The notes under the pieces: generated by a model
Told to the model about the DNA's origin: nothing
Database searches by the model: none
What the model saw: only the letters and a program-made list of their open reading frames with translations
Translations under genes and position numbers: made by a program
Assembly: GCA_045635765.1 (NCBI GenBank)
Contig: JAZTWH010000041.1
Span: forward strand, 1 to 13,445
Length of the DNA: 13,445 bases
Reading direction: 5' to 3'
DNA from: RGIG995 sp045635765
GTDB lineage: Bacteria > Bacillota > Clostridia > Oscillospirales > UBA644
Part shown: one piece after another, positions 5,943 through 13,314 of the stretch
Position numbering within the stretch: position 1 is the first letter of the stretch
How the letters are laid out: the number at the start of each line of letters is the position of its first letter

Positions 5943-5979
5943 AATACCAAGAGAATTTTGCCCGAAAGGAACGGACGAA

Positions 5980-8124
5980 ATGGAAGAAATCAAACTGTTA
6001 TCCGCGGAGTTTAAGATCCGCGAGGACTTGGCCGGCAACATCGTAAAGCTCATTGACGACGGCAATACCATCCCCTTTATTGCCCGCTACCGCAAGGAGA
6101 TGACCGGCTCCTGTGACGATCAGGTGTTGCGGGAATTTGCCGACCGGTTGCAGTACCTACGCAATTTGCAAAAACGCCGGGAAGAGGTCTGTGCCTCCAT
6201 TGAGGAGCAGGGCAAGCTGACGGAAGAGCTGAAGTCCGCCATCGACGCCGCCGTGACCCTGGCGGAAGTGGAGGACCTGTACCGTCCCTACAAGCCCAAG
6301 CGTCGCACCCGGGCCACCGTTGCCAAAGAAAAGGGCCTGGAGCCCTTGGCATTGCATCTTTTTGCCCAGGAGAAGAACGGGGATTTGCTGGCGGAAGGGG
6401 CAGAGTTCGTCAATTCGGAAAAGGGCGTGGAAACGGCGGAGGATGCCTTGGCCGGAGCCTCTGACATTATTGCGGAAATGATTTCCGACGATCCGGGATT
6501 CCGCAAGGATGTGAAGTCCAAAATTATGGCGGAAGGGTTGATCCGTTCCGAGGCCGCCACGGAAGAGGATACGGTGTATCGGTTATACTACGATTACGAG
6601 GAGCCTCTGCGGAAAATTCCTTCCCATCGAATCTTGGCCGTGAATCGGGGGGAAAAGGAAGAAAAATTAAAGGTCAAAATCCTGTGCGGAGAAGTTTCCA
6701 ATTTAATGGAAGCCACCTTCGTCAAGTCGGGCAGTTACGCGGCGGACTTCGTGCGTACTGCCTGTGCTGATGCCTGGGACCGGCTGATCTTCCCCTCGGT
6801 GGAACGGGAGATTCGCGGAGATCTGTTCGCCTCCGCGTCGGAGCAGGCCATTAAGATGTTCGGGATGAACCTCAAGCAGCTTTTGATGCAGCCGCCCATT
6901 AAGGGGAAAGTGGTCCTTGCCGTCGATCCGGCGTACCGCACCGGCTGTAAAATCGCCCTGGTGGACGCCACTGGGATGGTATTGGACACGGGAGTCATTT
7001 ATCCTACGCCACCCCAGAACAAGACCGCCGAGGCTACCGCAAAAATGCTTCAATGGATTGAAAAATATCAGGTAGACTGCATCTCCATCGGGAACGGCAC
7101 GGCGTCGAAGGAAGCGGAAATTTTCGTGGCCGATACCATCAAAAAGGCTTCCCGTAAGGTGACATATATGGTGGTCAGTGAGTCGGGGGCCTCGGTGTAT
7201 TCCGCCTCCAAATTAGCGGCAGAGGAGTTCCCACAATTTGACGTTTCCCTCCGTTCCGCCGTCTCTATTGCCCGGCGGCTTCAGGATCCCTTGGCGGAAT
7301 TGGTCAAGATCGATCCCAAGGCCATCGGCGTGGGCCAATATCAGCACGATATGCCTCCGGCCCGGCTGGACGAGACCCTGACCGGCGTGGTGGAGGACTG
7401 CGTCAACAGTGTTGGGGTAGACCTGAATACCGCGTCTCCCTCTCTTTTGTCCTATATCGCGGGAATCAATTCGGGCATTGCCAAAAATATCGTGGCCTAT
7501 CGGGACGAGGTAGGCGGATTTACCAGCCGCAGAGAACTGTTGAAGGTGAAAAAACTGGGGGCCAAGGCCTTCGAGCAATGTGCCGGATTTTTGCGGATCC
7601 CCCAAGGAAAAGAGCCCTTGGATAATACGGCGGTCCACCCGGAATCCTATCCTGCCGCCAAGAAACTGTTGGAAATTTTGGGCTTGGCCGGTGCCGACCC
7701 GGAGGCGGTGCGTTCCGAAATTGCTTCCCGGGCCGATGCATACGGCCGTAAGGCCGCGGCGGAAGCCTGCGGAGTGGGCCTGCCCACCTTGAACGATATG
7801 ATCCCCGAGCTGGCACGCCCCGGAAGAGACATTCGGGATGACCTGCCCGCCCCCATGTTGCGAAGCGACGTGATGGATCTGTCCGACCTGACCGAAGGTA
7901 TGGTCCTAAAGGGAACCGTCCGCAACGTCATCGACTTCGGAGCCTTCGTGGACATCGGCGTCCATCAGGACGGCTTGGTCCACATCTCCCAGCTGGCCGA
8001 CCGATACGTCAAGCACCCCTCCGACGTGGTGAAGGTAGGCGACGTGGTGGAGGTCCGGGTCCTGTCGGTGGATGTGGCCAAAAAACGCATCTCCCTGACC
8101 ATGCGTAAGGAAAACAAGCAGTAA
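5980..8124 (+). CDS. tex: Tex-family RNA-binding S1-domain protein
   Basis: Tex is a conserved nucleic-acid-binding factor linked to transcription and translation quality control and to stress survival; its exact role differs between bacteria. The ATG at 5980 follows GAAAGGA (5964-5970) at nine bases and lies downstream of the mapped promoter. The 714-residue length fits the family (about 715-775). Domains in order are the helical N-terminal Tex domain with IPFIARYRKEMTG near residue 31, a YqgF/RNase H-like domain from about 308 (VVLAVDPAYRTGCKIALVD), helix-hairpin-helix motifs at about 475-545 (GVDLNTASPSLLSYIAGI and GGFTSRRELLKVKKLGAKAF), and a C-terminal S1 domain at about 637-710 (GMVLKGTVRNVIDFGAFVDI). 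It ends RKENKQ directly after the S1 fold. The DNA after the stop looks like the ruins of a Lys-rich tail. Confidence 0.97.
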   Translation: MEEIKLLSAEFKIREDLAGNIVKLIDDGNTIPFIARYRKEMTGSCDDQVLREFADRLQYLRNLQKRREEVCASIEEQGKLTEELKSAIDAAVTLAEVEDLYRPYKPKRRTRATVAKEKGLEPLALHLFAQEKNGDLLAEGAEFVNSEKGVETAEDALAGASDIIAEMISDDPGFRKDVKSKIMAEGLIRSEAATEEDTVYRLYYDYEEPLRKIPSHRILAVNRGEKEEKLKVKILCGEVSNLMEATFVKSGSYAADFVRTACADAWDRLIFPSVEREIRGDLFASASEQAIKMFGMNLKQLLMQPPIKGKVVLAVDPAYRTGCKIALVDATGMVLDTGVIYPTPPQNKTAEATAKMLQWIEKYQVDCISIGNGTASKEAEIFVADTIKKASRKVTYMVVSESGASVYSASKLAAEEFPQFDVSLRSAVSIARRLQDPLAELVKIDPKAIGVGQYQHDMPPARLDETLTGVVEDCVNSVGVDLNTASPSLLSYIAGINSGIAKNIVAYRDEVGGFTSRRELLKVKKLGAKAFEQCAGFLRIPQGKEPLDNTAVHPESYPAAKKLLEILGLAGADPEAVRSEIASRADAYGRKAAAEACGVGLPTLNDMIPELARPGRDIRDDLPAPMLRSDVMDLSDLTEGMVLKGTVRNVIDFGAFVDIGVHQDGLVHISQLADRYVKHPSDVVKVGDVVEVRVLSVDVAKKRISLTMRKENKQ

Positions 8125-8361
8125 CAATCCATTGGCAAAAAAACACCCGGCGAAAATGCCCGCAAAGAAAATCCCCGCGAAAATGCCGGCAAAGTAAATT
8201 CCCCGGGTGAAAAGAACATCCAAGAAAGGCAACCGGCAAAGAGACTTCTTCCCGGAGAAAAAAGCATCCAAAAAGAACAACCGGGAAAAATTTCTCCGTC
8301 CAAAGAGCCGGAAAAGAAGGTCAAACTATAAGGAAGAAAAGCGAAAAGGAAGGTATCAGCA
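8125..8361 (+). other. Probable decayed Lys-rich C-terminal tail of tex
   Basis: This A-rich gap has no terminator and no promoter that I can see. In the frame starting at 8123 it encodes PAKMPAKKIPAKMPAK from a 27-bp (9-codon) tandem repeat at 8147-8173 and 8174-8200. The second unit is closed by a TAA exactly where the first has AAA (Lys). After that stop the same frame continues Lys/Arg-rich for more than 50 codons. In the tex frame itself there are 68 more open codons between TAA 8122-8124 and TAA 8329-8331. A Lys/Arg-rich tail behind the S1 domain is plausible for an RNA-binding protein. The pattern suggests such a tail was lost by a frameshift and nonsense changes. The large minus-strand frames here are shadows. 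Confidence 0.5.
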
Positions 8362-8955
8362 ATGGGAATTTTGAAGAAGATTCGTTGGGCGTATCTGTTG
8401 GTTTCTCTGATCCCCGTGGGGTTGGGCGTTCTGTGTATGGTCAATCCGGCATTGATTGCGGGGGTGATTTGCTACGTGGCGGGGGCGTTGCTTCTTGCCT
8501 TTGGGCTAATCAAGGTGGTCCGCTATTTTGTGGCAAAAACCGCCGTGGTGGATTCCTTGGTGGTGGGGGTTTTGTTCGCCATGATCGGCTTTATTCTGAT
8601 GTTTCGAAAAGAGGAGGTCATGAATCTGATTTTCATTTTTATCGGGATCCTGGTGCTTCTGGACGGGGTGATCAAGCTGAAACATTCCTTTGAGGCCCGG
8701 GCGTTGGGGTCCCGGGATTGGTTAGCCCTGTTGATTTGGGCCCTGGTGGTCATGGGCTTTGGGATCTTGATCGTTGCGGATCCCTTTGTGGGGAACGTTT
8801 CCATCGTAATTTTGGGGGTGACGATCGTGTTGGACGGATTGCAAAACGTCTATTCTGCCCTTCGTTCCCTGTTCCCCCTTGCCAAGCCCGATTCTTTGGT
8901 TCGGGTGCAGAAGAATGTGACGGTGGAAGACTACGACGTTCACGGAGGGGAATGA
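8362..8955 (+). CDS. HdeD/DUF308-family membrane protein
   Basis: This is an integral membrane protein of unknown biochemical role; the family name comes from HdeD of the E. coli acid-resistance region. The start at 8362 has AAAAGGAAGG seven bases upstream. The 197-residue sequence shows six hydrophobic spans at roughly 10-27, 31-52, 64-81, 86-103, 120-139 and 145-163. They are arranged as three similar helix pairs with Gly-rich turns and conserved acidic/basic caps (LLLDGVIKL and IVLDGLQNVYSAL), which is the DUF308 repeat pattern. The last 30 residues are a charged cytoplasmic tail. Its stop is followed after one base by the next ATG, so it is co-translated with the HAD phosphatase gene. Confidence 0.85.
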   Translation: MGILKKIRWAYLLVSLIPVGLGVLCMVNPALIAGVICYVAGALLLAFGLIKVVRYFVAKTAVVDSLVVGVLFAMIGFILMFRKEEVMNLIFIFIGILVLLDGVIKLKHSFEARALGSRDWLALLIWALVVMGFGILIVADPFVGNVSIVILGVTIVLDGLQNVYSALRSLFPLAKPDSLVRVQKNVTVEDYDVHGGE

Positions 8956-8956
8956 G

Positions 8957-9733
8957 ATGGGCCGCTTTGACGGGTATCTGATCTGTTCGGATATTGACGG
9001 AACCTTTGCTTCGGGGATCGAGGTGCCTCCGCGGAATTTGGAGGCCATCCGCCGTTTTCAGTCCCAAGGGGGGATGTTTACCCTGGTTACCGGCCGTCAA
9101 GCGGGATACGAGGCGGAGTTTCCCCTTCGGCTCAACTGTCTGATGGTGACGGAAAACGGAGCTCGCATTTACGACCCCGAAACGGGACGGACCCTGTGGA
9201 CCTTTCCCCTGGACGGCTGCGGAAGGCTTCTGGAATGGTTGGACTCCTGCCCGTTGCTGCCCGAAAAGGCCTTGTGCCATCTTTGCTTTACCGACGTTCG
9301 GTATCCCGTTTCTCCCGGAGCTGTGGTCTCTGAGGTTTTTGGGCATACTACGGGGGAGCTTTTGAAGATCGTCTGCACCGGCTTTGGAGACGAAGGGGCG
9401 GCGTTGGAGTTCCTGGCGTCGGCCAAGGAGACCTTTGGGGATCGGTACAATGTAAACCGCAGTTGGCCTACGGGGGTGGAGTTTATTTCTCCTTTGGCCG
9501 GGAAAGGACCCTGTTTGAAGCATTTAAAGACTATTTTGGGGGAACGGGTCCATACGGTGGCGGCCATCGGGGATTACGAAAACGATCTTTCCATGCTGTT
9601 GGCGGCCGACCGTTCCTTTGCTCCGTCCAATGCTTGTCCGCAAGTGCTTCAGGCGGCGGACCGGGTCCTCTGCCATTGCACGGAGGGGGCCGTGGGAGAA
9701 TTGATTGAAATATTAGAGAAAGAGCTTTTATGA
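8957..9733 (+). CDS. Cof-type HAD-superfamily phosphatase
   Basis: This is a cytoplasmic Mg-dependent phosphatase of the HAD IIB (Cof/YidA) group, which dephosphorylate sugar phosphates, nucleotides or cofactors; the substrate cannot be told from the sequence. All four motifs are present: motif I SDIDGT with nucleophile Asp12 and acid Asp14, motif II LVTGR with Thr45, motif III Lys183 in AGKGPCLKHL, and motif IV AIGDYENDLSML with Asp206, Asn209 and Asp210. The alpha/beta cap typical of type IIB lies between motifs II and III (about 80-180). The length of 258 residues is normal. CGGAGGGG (8943-8950) precedes the ATG. The end lies next to the start of the following lipoprotein gene. Confidence 0.93.
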   Translation: MGRFDGYLICSDIDGTFASGIEVPPRNLEAIRRFQSQGGMFTLVTGRQAGYEAEFPLRLNCLMVTENGARIYDPETGRTLWTFPLDGCGRLLEWLDSCPLLPEKALCHLCFTDVRYPVSPGAVVSEVFGHTTGELLKIVCTGFGDEGAALEFLASAKETFGDRYNVNRSWPTGVEFISPLAGKGPCLKHLKTILGERVHTVAAIGDYENDLSMLLAADRSFAPSNACPQVLQAADRVLCHCTEGAVGELIEILEKELL

Positions 9734-9744
9734 GGTGGTATGAG

Positions 9745-10599
9745 ATGATGCGGAGAACGATTTTAATTTTGCTTTTGGGGATAGCCCTGTGCTTTGGATT
9801 CAGTGCTTGCCATTCCGAATCGGAACCGAACCCGGAGGTTTCCCGGCAACAACTGGCGGCCATGGAGGACGATCGGTTGATCCTCTTGTTGCTGGAGCAG
9901 TATGCCGTATATACGGAGCCTGCCGTCCTGTCCGCCGAAATGTCCTGGTCCTATCGGTCGGGGGATACGGTGATTGCCTCCATGACCGGGGAGATCCGTT
10001 CCACGGGGGTGGACCGAAAGATGTCCTTGACCCGTACCGCCCAGGGGAAAACCGTTGCGGAAAGCTATATATACAGTAATGGCGTATGCTATTTCAATCA
10101 GGGAGAAAAGAAAAAAGCAACGGCCGAAAGTGGGGAGGTTGCTTCCTATTTCCGGAAGCGTTATCCTTCCTTCGGGGCGGTGGCCGATTATGGGTTTACC
10201 GGGAAAGAGCTTTTGCGGGGGGATGACGGAAGCTACTCTCTGGTGCTTTTTGCTCCCGCCAACGGGATCCCCGCTTCCGCGGATATTCTCTCGCCTCTGA
10301 GCCTGGCTCCCACGGGGACCGCGGGGAACTCCGGGGAAGGGGGCGAATCGGTGGAAATGACTGATTTTTCCGATATTTATTTGACCCTGATCTTTTCTTC
10401 CGAGGGGAAACTGTTGGGACAGACCTTGGGCTTTGACTGCAAGATGATCTCCGACGGTGTGGAGACCGAGGGGACGGGGATTTTGAAATTCCGCATCCGT
10501 TCCACCGATCCCATTCAGCCTCCCATTCCGACGCCGGACGATGCCGAATCCTACAAGGAAGCCAAGGACAATCCCTTTCAGGCTCCTTCTGAGGAATAA
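9745..10599 (+). CDS. Lipoprotein of unknown function
   Basis: The start at 9745 was chosen because GAGGTGG (9732-9738) lies six bases upstream. An in-frame ATG at 9730 would overlap the previous stop (ATGA) and add MRWYE before the signal peptide. The chosen product of 284 residues has a basic MMRR start, a hydrophobic core and lipobox F-S-A-C22. The mature part has alternating polar/hydrophobic strands (SAEMSWSYRSGDTVIASMTGEI, AESYIYSNGVCYFNQGEKK, DIYLTLIFSSEGKLLGQTL). The pattern recalls LolA/LppX-like half-barrel lipoproteins (DUF6612-type), but this is only a structural impression. It ends with a Pro/Asp/Glu-rich tail. It lies 6 bp before copA and is surely co-transcribed with it. One Cys besides the lipobox and no His/Met cluster argue against a classical copper chaperone. 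Confidence 0.85.
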   Translation: MMRRTILILLLGIALCFGFSACHSESEPNPEVSRQQLAAMEDDRLILLLLEQYAVYTEPAVLSAEMSWSYRSGDTVIASMTGEIRSTGVDRKMSLTRTAQGKTVAESYIYSNGVCYFNQGEKKKATAESGEVASYFRKRYPSFGAVADYGFTGKELLRGDDGSYSLVLFAPANGIPASADILSPLSLAPTGTAGNSGEGGESVEMTDFSDIYLTLIFSSEGKLLGQTLGFDCKMISDGVETEGTGILKFRIRSTDPIQPPIPTPDDAESYKEAKDNPFQAPSEE

Positions 10600-10605
10600 C
10601 CCTCA

Positions 10606-13089
10606 ATGAAAAAGACCTATATTGTCACCGGGATGTCCTGTGCCGCCTGCTCTTCCCGGGTCGAAAAGGCGGTCCGGTCGGTGAAGGGAATCGGCTCTGC
10701 CTCCGTGAACCTGGCTACCGGAAGAGTGACAGTGGACTTGGGCTCCGCCACGGAAGAGAGTGTTTTTTCTGCCGTCCGCAAAGCCGGATACGGCATCCGA
10801 TTCCCGGAGGAAGAGGGAACGCCGGAGAAAAACTCCCTGAAGTTGCGGTTGATCCTCTCTCTGATTTTTGCGGTCCCTCTGTTTTATTTGGCCATGGGAC
10901 CCATGGTCGGCCTGCCGGTCCCCGGATTTTGCTCGCCCCACGGGCATCCGGCGGTGTATTCCTCTTTGCAGCTTGTTCTTGCTCTGTTTTGTATGATCAT
11001 TGGGGAATCCTTTTATCGAAAGGGAATCCCGGCCTTGCTTCGGGGGCATCCCGACATGAACAGTTTGGTGGCTCTGGGTACTTTAGCGGGCTTTGCCGCC
11101 AGCGTATGGGCCTGGGTGCGGATCCTTCAGGGGGATGCCAACGCCGTCCATCACGGACTGTATTTTGAATCGGTGGGGGTGATTTTGACCCTCGTGACCC
11201 TGGGTAAGACCATGGAGGGCCGTTCCAAAAACAAAACCTTTGCCGCCATCCGAGCCTTAACGGCCTTTGCACCCCAAACCGCCTTGGTGGAGGCCGACGG
11301 CGAAATTCGGGAAATCCCCGTAGAACAGCTCCGCCCCGGGCAGGTAGCCGTGGTTCGCCCCGGAGGACGAATTCCCGCAGACGGAGAGGTGATCTTCGGA
11401 AGGGCGGCGGTGGACGAGTCCATGCTGACGGGGGAATCGGTTCCCGTGGAGAAGGGCCCCGGAGATTCCGTGTGGGCCGCCACGGTGAACCTCAATGGCG
11501 AATTGCGTCTCAAGGTCACCAAGACCGGCGGGGACACGGTGTTGTCCGAGGTCATCCGGTTGGTGGAGGATGCCCAAGGGAATCAGGCTCCCGTGGCCCG
11601 CTTGGCGGACCGAATCTCCGGGGTCTTCGTTCCCGTAGTCCTTGGTATTGCACTGATTTCCTCCATCGCCTGGTGGATCGTTGGAAAAGACCCGGAGTTT
11701 CTGTTAAACATTTTCGTTTCGGTTTTGGTCATTGCCTGCCCCTGTGCCTTGGGATTGGCTACTCCTACGGCCATTTTGGTGGGAACCGGGAAGGGTGCCT
11801 CCCACGGCATCCTGATCAAGGGCGGTGACGTGCTGGAAAAGACCCATCGGGTGGACACGGTGGTCTTTGATAAGACCGGAACCCTCACCCAAGGGCATCC
11901 CCAAGTTACCGATCTGATTCCCGAAGGGGGAGAAGAGGAAGTGGATTTGCTCTATTTTGCGGCCTCTGCCGAGGGAGGCTCGGAGCACCCCTTGTCCGAA
12001 GGAATTCTCCGGGCCGCAGAAGAACGGGGAATGACCCTCGCCCTTCCCCAAACCTTTGAAGCCTTGCAGGGCTTCGGAGTCAAGGCCCGGGTGGACGGAC
12101 AGGAAATTTGCATCGGAAATCTTTCCCTAATCAAGGAATTTGCTGCCGTGTCCCCCAAAATAATGGCCGCTGCAGAGACCTGCTCGGCAGAAGGAAAGAC
12201 CCCGGTTTTCGTGGCAAAAAACGAAAAATTGCTGGGTCTGATTGCCCTCGCCGACCGGGAGCGTCCCGAAAGTGCCGCCGCCGTTTCCATGCTGAAGGGG
12301 GAAGGCTTTCGGGTGGTCATGCTGACGGGGGACCGACGGGAGACCGCCCTTGCCATTGCCGGCCGTTTGGGCATCGACGAGGTGGAAGCGGAGGTCTTGC
12401 CTCGGGACAAGTACGCCGTAATCCGAAGACTGAAGCAATCGGGGCGGACCGTCGCCATGGTGGGAGACGGAATCAACGACGCTCCGGCCTTAGCCGAGGC
12501 AGACGTGGGCATCGCCTTGGGGTCGGGCACCGACGTGGCCATCGATTCCGCCGACCTGGTTCTGATGAAAAACGACCCCCGGGGCGTTTGGTCGGCCATG
12601 AAGCTTTCCCGAGTCACCATGAGAAACATTAAGCAAAATCTGTTTTGGGCCTTCGCCTATAACGTGGCCGGAATCCCCGCCGCGGCGGGATTGCTGACCC
12701 TGTTTGGCGGCCCCCTTTTGAATCCCATGATCGGGGCGGCGGCCATGTCCCTCTCCTCGGTCTGCGTCGTGGGAAACGCCCTGCGGCTGAATCGACTGAA
12801 CCTGACCCTCCCGCCGGCAGATGCCTCCGGGGACGGTTCCTCGACTCTCTGTAAAATTCAACGGAAAAAGGAGAATCCTTCCATGAAAACCACCGTCTTT
12901 ACCGTTCCCGATATGATGTGCGGACATTGTGAAAAAACCATCCGCACCGCCCTTTCCGCCCTGGATGGAGTTGGGGAAATTTCCGTGGATTTGACCGCAA
13001 AGACCGTTGCCGTCACCCACGACGACTCCGTCTCCCGGCAACTGCTGTTGCAGACCGTGGCCGCGGAGGACTTCCACCCCGAAGCCTGA
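10606..13089 (+). CDS. copA: Cu(I)-exporting P1B-1 ATPase with a C-terminal CopZ-like domain
   Basis: It pumps Cu(I) (or Ag(I)) out of the cytoplasm. GAGGAA (10591-10596), overlapping the end of the upstream gene, serves the ATG at 10606. Domains are an N-terminal HMA fold with GMSCAAC (G9-C15), four helices (about 80-200), an actuator domain with LTGES (274-278), CPC in helix 6 (378-380), phosphorylation motif DKTGTLT (Asp422), nucleotide-domain HP (461-462), GDGIND (620-625), then YN (685-686) and MSLSS (714-718) in the last two helices. CPC, YN and MxxSS together are the Cu(I) signature. Usual CopA proteins end after NALRL (about 730). Here about 28 linker residues lead into a complete second HMA domain (760-827) with the metal site MMCGHC (C772, C775). 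No CopY or CsoR regulator gene is visible in the window. Confidence 0.96.
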   Translation: MKKTYIVTGMSCAACSSRVEKAVRSVKGIGSASVNLATGRVTVDLGSATEESVFSAVRKAGYGIRFPEEEGTPEKNSLKLRLILSLIFAVPLFYLAMGPMVGLPVPGFCSPHGHPAVYSSLQLVLALFCMIIGESFYRKGIPALLRGHPDMNSLVALGTLAGFAASVWAWVRILQGDANAVHHGLYFESVGVILTLVTLGKTMEGRSKNKTFAAIRALTAFAPQTALVEADGEIREIPVEQLRPGQVAVVRPGGRIPADGEVIFGRAAVDESMLTGESVPVEKGPGDSVWAATVNLNGELRLKVTKTGGDTVLSEVIRLVEDAQGNQAPVARLADRISGVFVPVVLGIALISSIAWWIVGKDPEFLLNIFVSVLVIACPCALGLATPTAILVGTGKGASHGILIKGGDVLEKTHRVDTVVFDKTGTLTQGHPQVTDLIPEGGEEEVDLLYFAASAEGGSEHPLSEGILRAAEERGMTLALPQTFEALQGFGVKARVDGQEICIGNLSLIKEFAAVSPKIMAAAETCSAEGKTPVFVAKNEKLLGLIALADRERPESAAAVSMLKGEGFRVVMLTGDRRETALAIAGRLGIDEVEAEVLPRDKYAVIRRLKQSGRTVAMVGDGINDAPALAEADVGIALGSGTDVAIDSADLVLMKNDPRGVWSAMKLSRVTMRNIKQNLFWAFAYNVAGIPAAAGLLTLFGGPLLNPMIGAAAMSLSSVCVVGNALRLNRLNLTLPPADASGDGSSTLCKIQRKKENPSMKTTVFTVPDMMCGHCEKTIRTALSALDGVGEISVDLTAKTVAVTHDDSVSRQLLLQTVAAEDFHPEA
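12868..12885 (+). promoter_or_regulatory. Internal ribosome binding site and ATG inside copA
   Basis: AAGGAG (12868-12873) stands nine bases before an in-frame ATG at 12883-12885 that begins the C-terminal HMA domain. It is as strong as the sites used by the true genes nearby. It sits in the linker, not in a conserved domain, as if it were the former intergenic region of separate copA and copZ genes. Confidence 0.55.
12883..13089 (+). CDS. Possible free CopZ-like copper chaperone from internal initiation in copA
   Basis: Starting at Met760 of CopA, the last 68 residues form a self-contained HMA protein of the normal CopZ length (about 68-70). It starts MKTTVFTVPDMMCGHCEKTI and has the copper-binding CGHC pair. 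CopZ carries Cu(I) to CopA or to a copper-sensing repressor. The internal Shine-Dalgarno and the domain-precise ATG suggest that the free protein could be made in addition to the fusion. This overlaps the copA entry and is an alternative product, not a separate gene. E. coli copA is known to yield a free chaperone-like product by programmed frameshifting at the other end of the protein, so dual output from copA has a precedent. Confidence 0.4.
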   Translation: MKTTVFTVPDMMCGHCEKTIRTALSALDGVGEISVDLTAKTVAVTHDDSVSRQLLLQTVAAEDFHPEA

Positions 13090-13106
13090 TGATCTTCCCC
13101 GCATAG

Positions 13107-13145
13107 AAAAAAGAACCGGGTCGTGCTAATGCACGACCCGGTTCT
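13107..13145 (-). terminator. Terminator between convergent copA and tcdA
   Basis: A perfect 15-bp stem (13112-13126 with 13131-13145) with loop TAAT stands 22 bases after the copA stop. On the minus strand it is followed by a run of six Ts, so it is a full terminator for tcdA. On the plus strand only CTGTTAATT follows, so it would terminate copA less well, though the stem would still protect the 3' end. Confidence 0.9.
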
Positions 13146-13158
13146 CTGTTAATTGCGT

Positions 13159-13314
13159 TGACTCACGGATTCGCTTGGAGGAAATCTCTAACCGTTTCGC
13201 TGGCCGGGATGAGGCCGGCACAGGCGGGGACGAGCCCGCTGACTCACGGATTCGCTTGGAGGAAATCTCTAACCGCTTCGCTGGCCAGGATGAGGCCGGC
13301 ACAGGCGGGGACGA
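13159..13314. repeat. 81-bp-period tandem duplication of the 3' end of tcdA
   Basis: Bases 13159-13233 recur at 13240-13314 with two mismatches. The copy at 13240 is the live 3' end of tcdA on the minus strand. The copy at 13159-13239 lies after its stop codon and repeats the last 24 codons and the stop, with two missense changes (Leu to Pro and Ala to Thr). The period is 27 codons. Open frames on both strands through this repeat are artefacts. Confidence 0.9.

Noticed and set aside
5893..5979. 29-codon N-terminal extension of tex from the upstream ATG at 5893
   Set aside because: The tex promoter -10 box lies at 5937-5942, downstream of that ATG, and a good ribosome binding site serves the ATG at 5980.
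7906..8444. Minus-strand ORFs with hydrophobic FAGIF repeats opposite the tex tail
   Set aside because: They are the mirror image of the A-rich PAK-type repeats; no promoter or start signal supports them.
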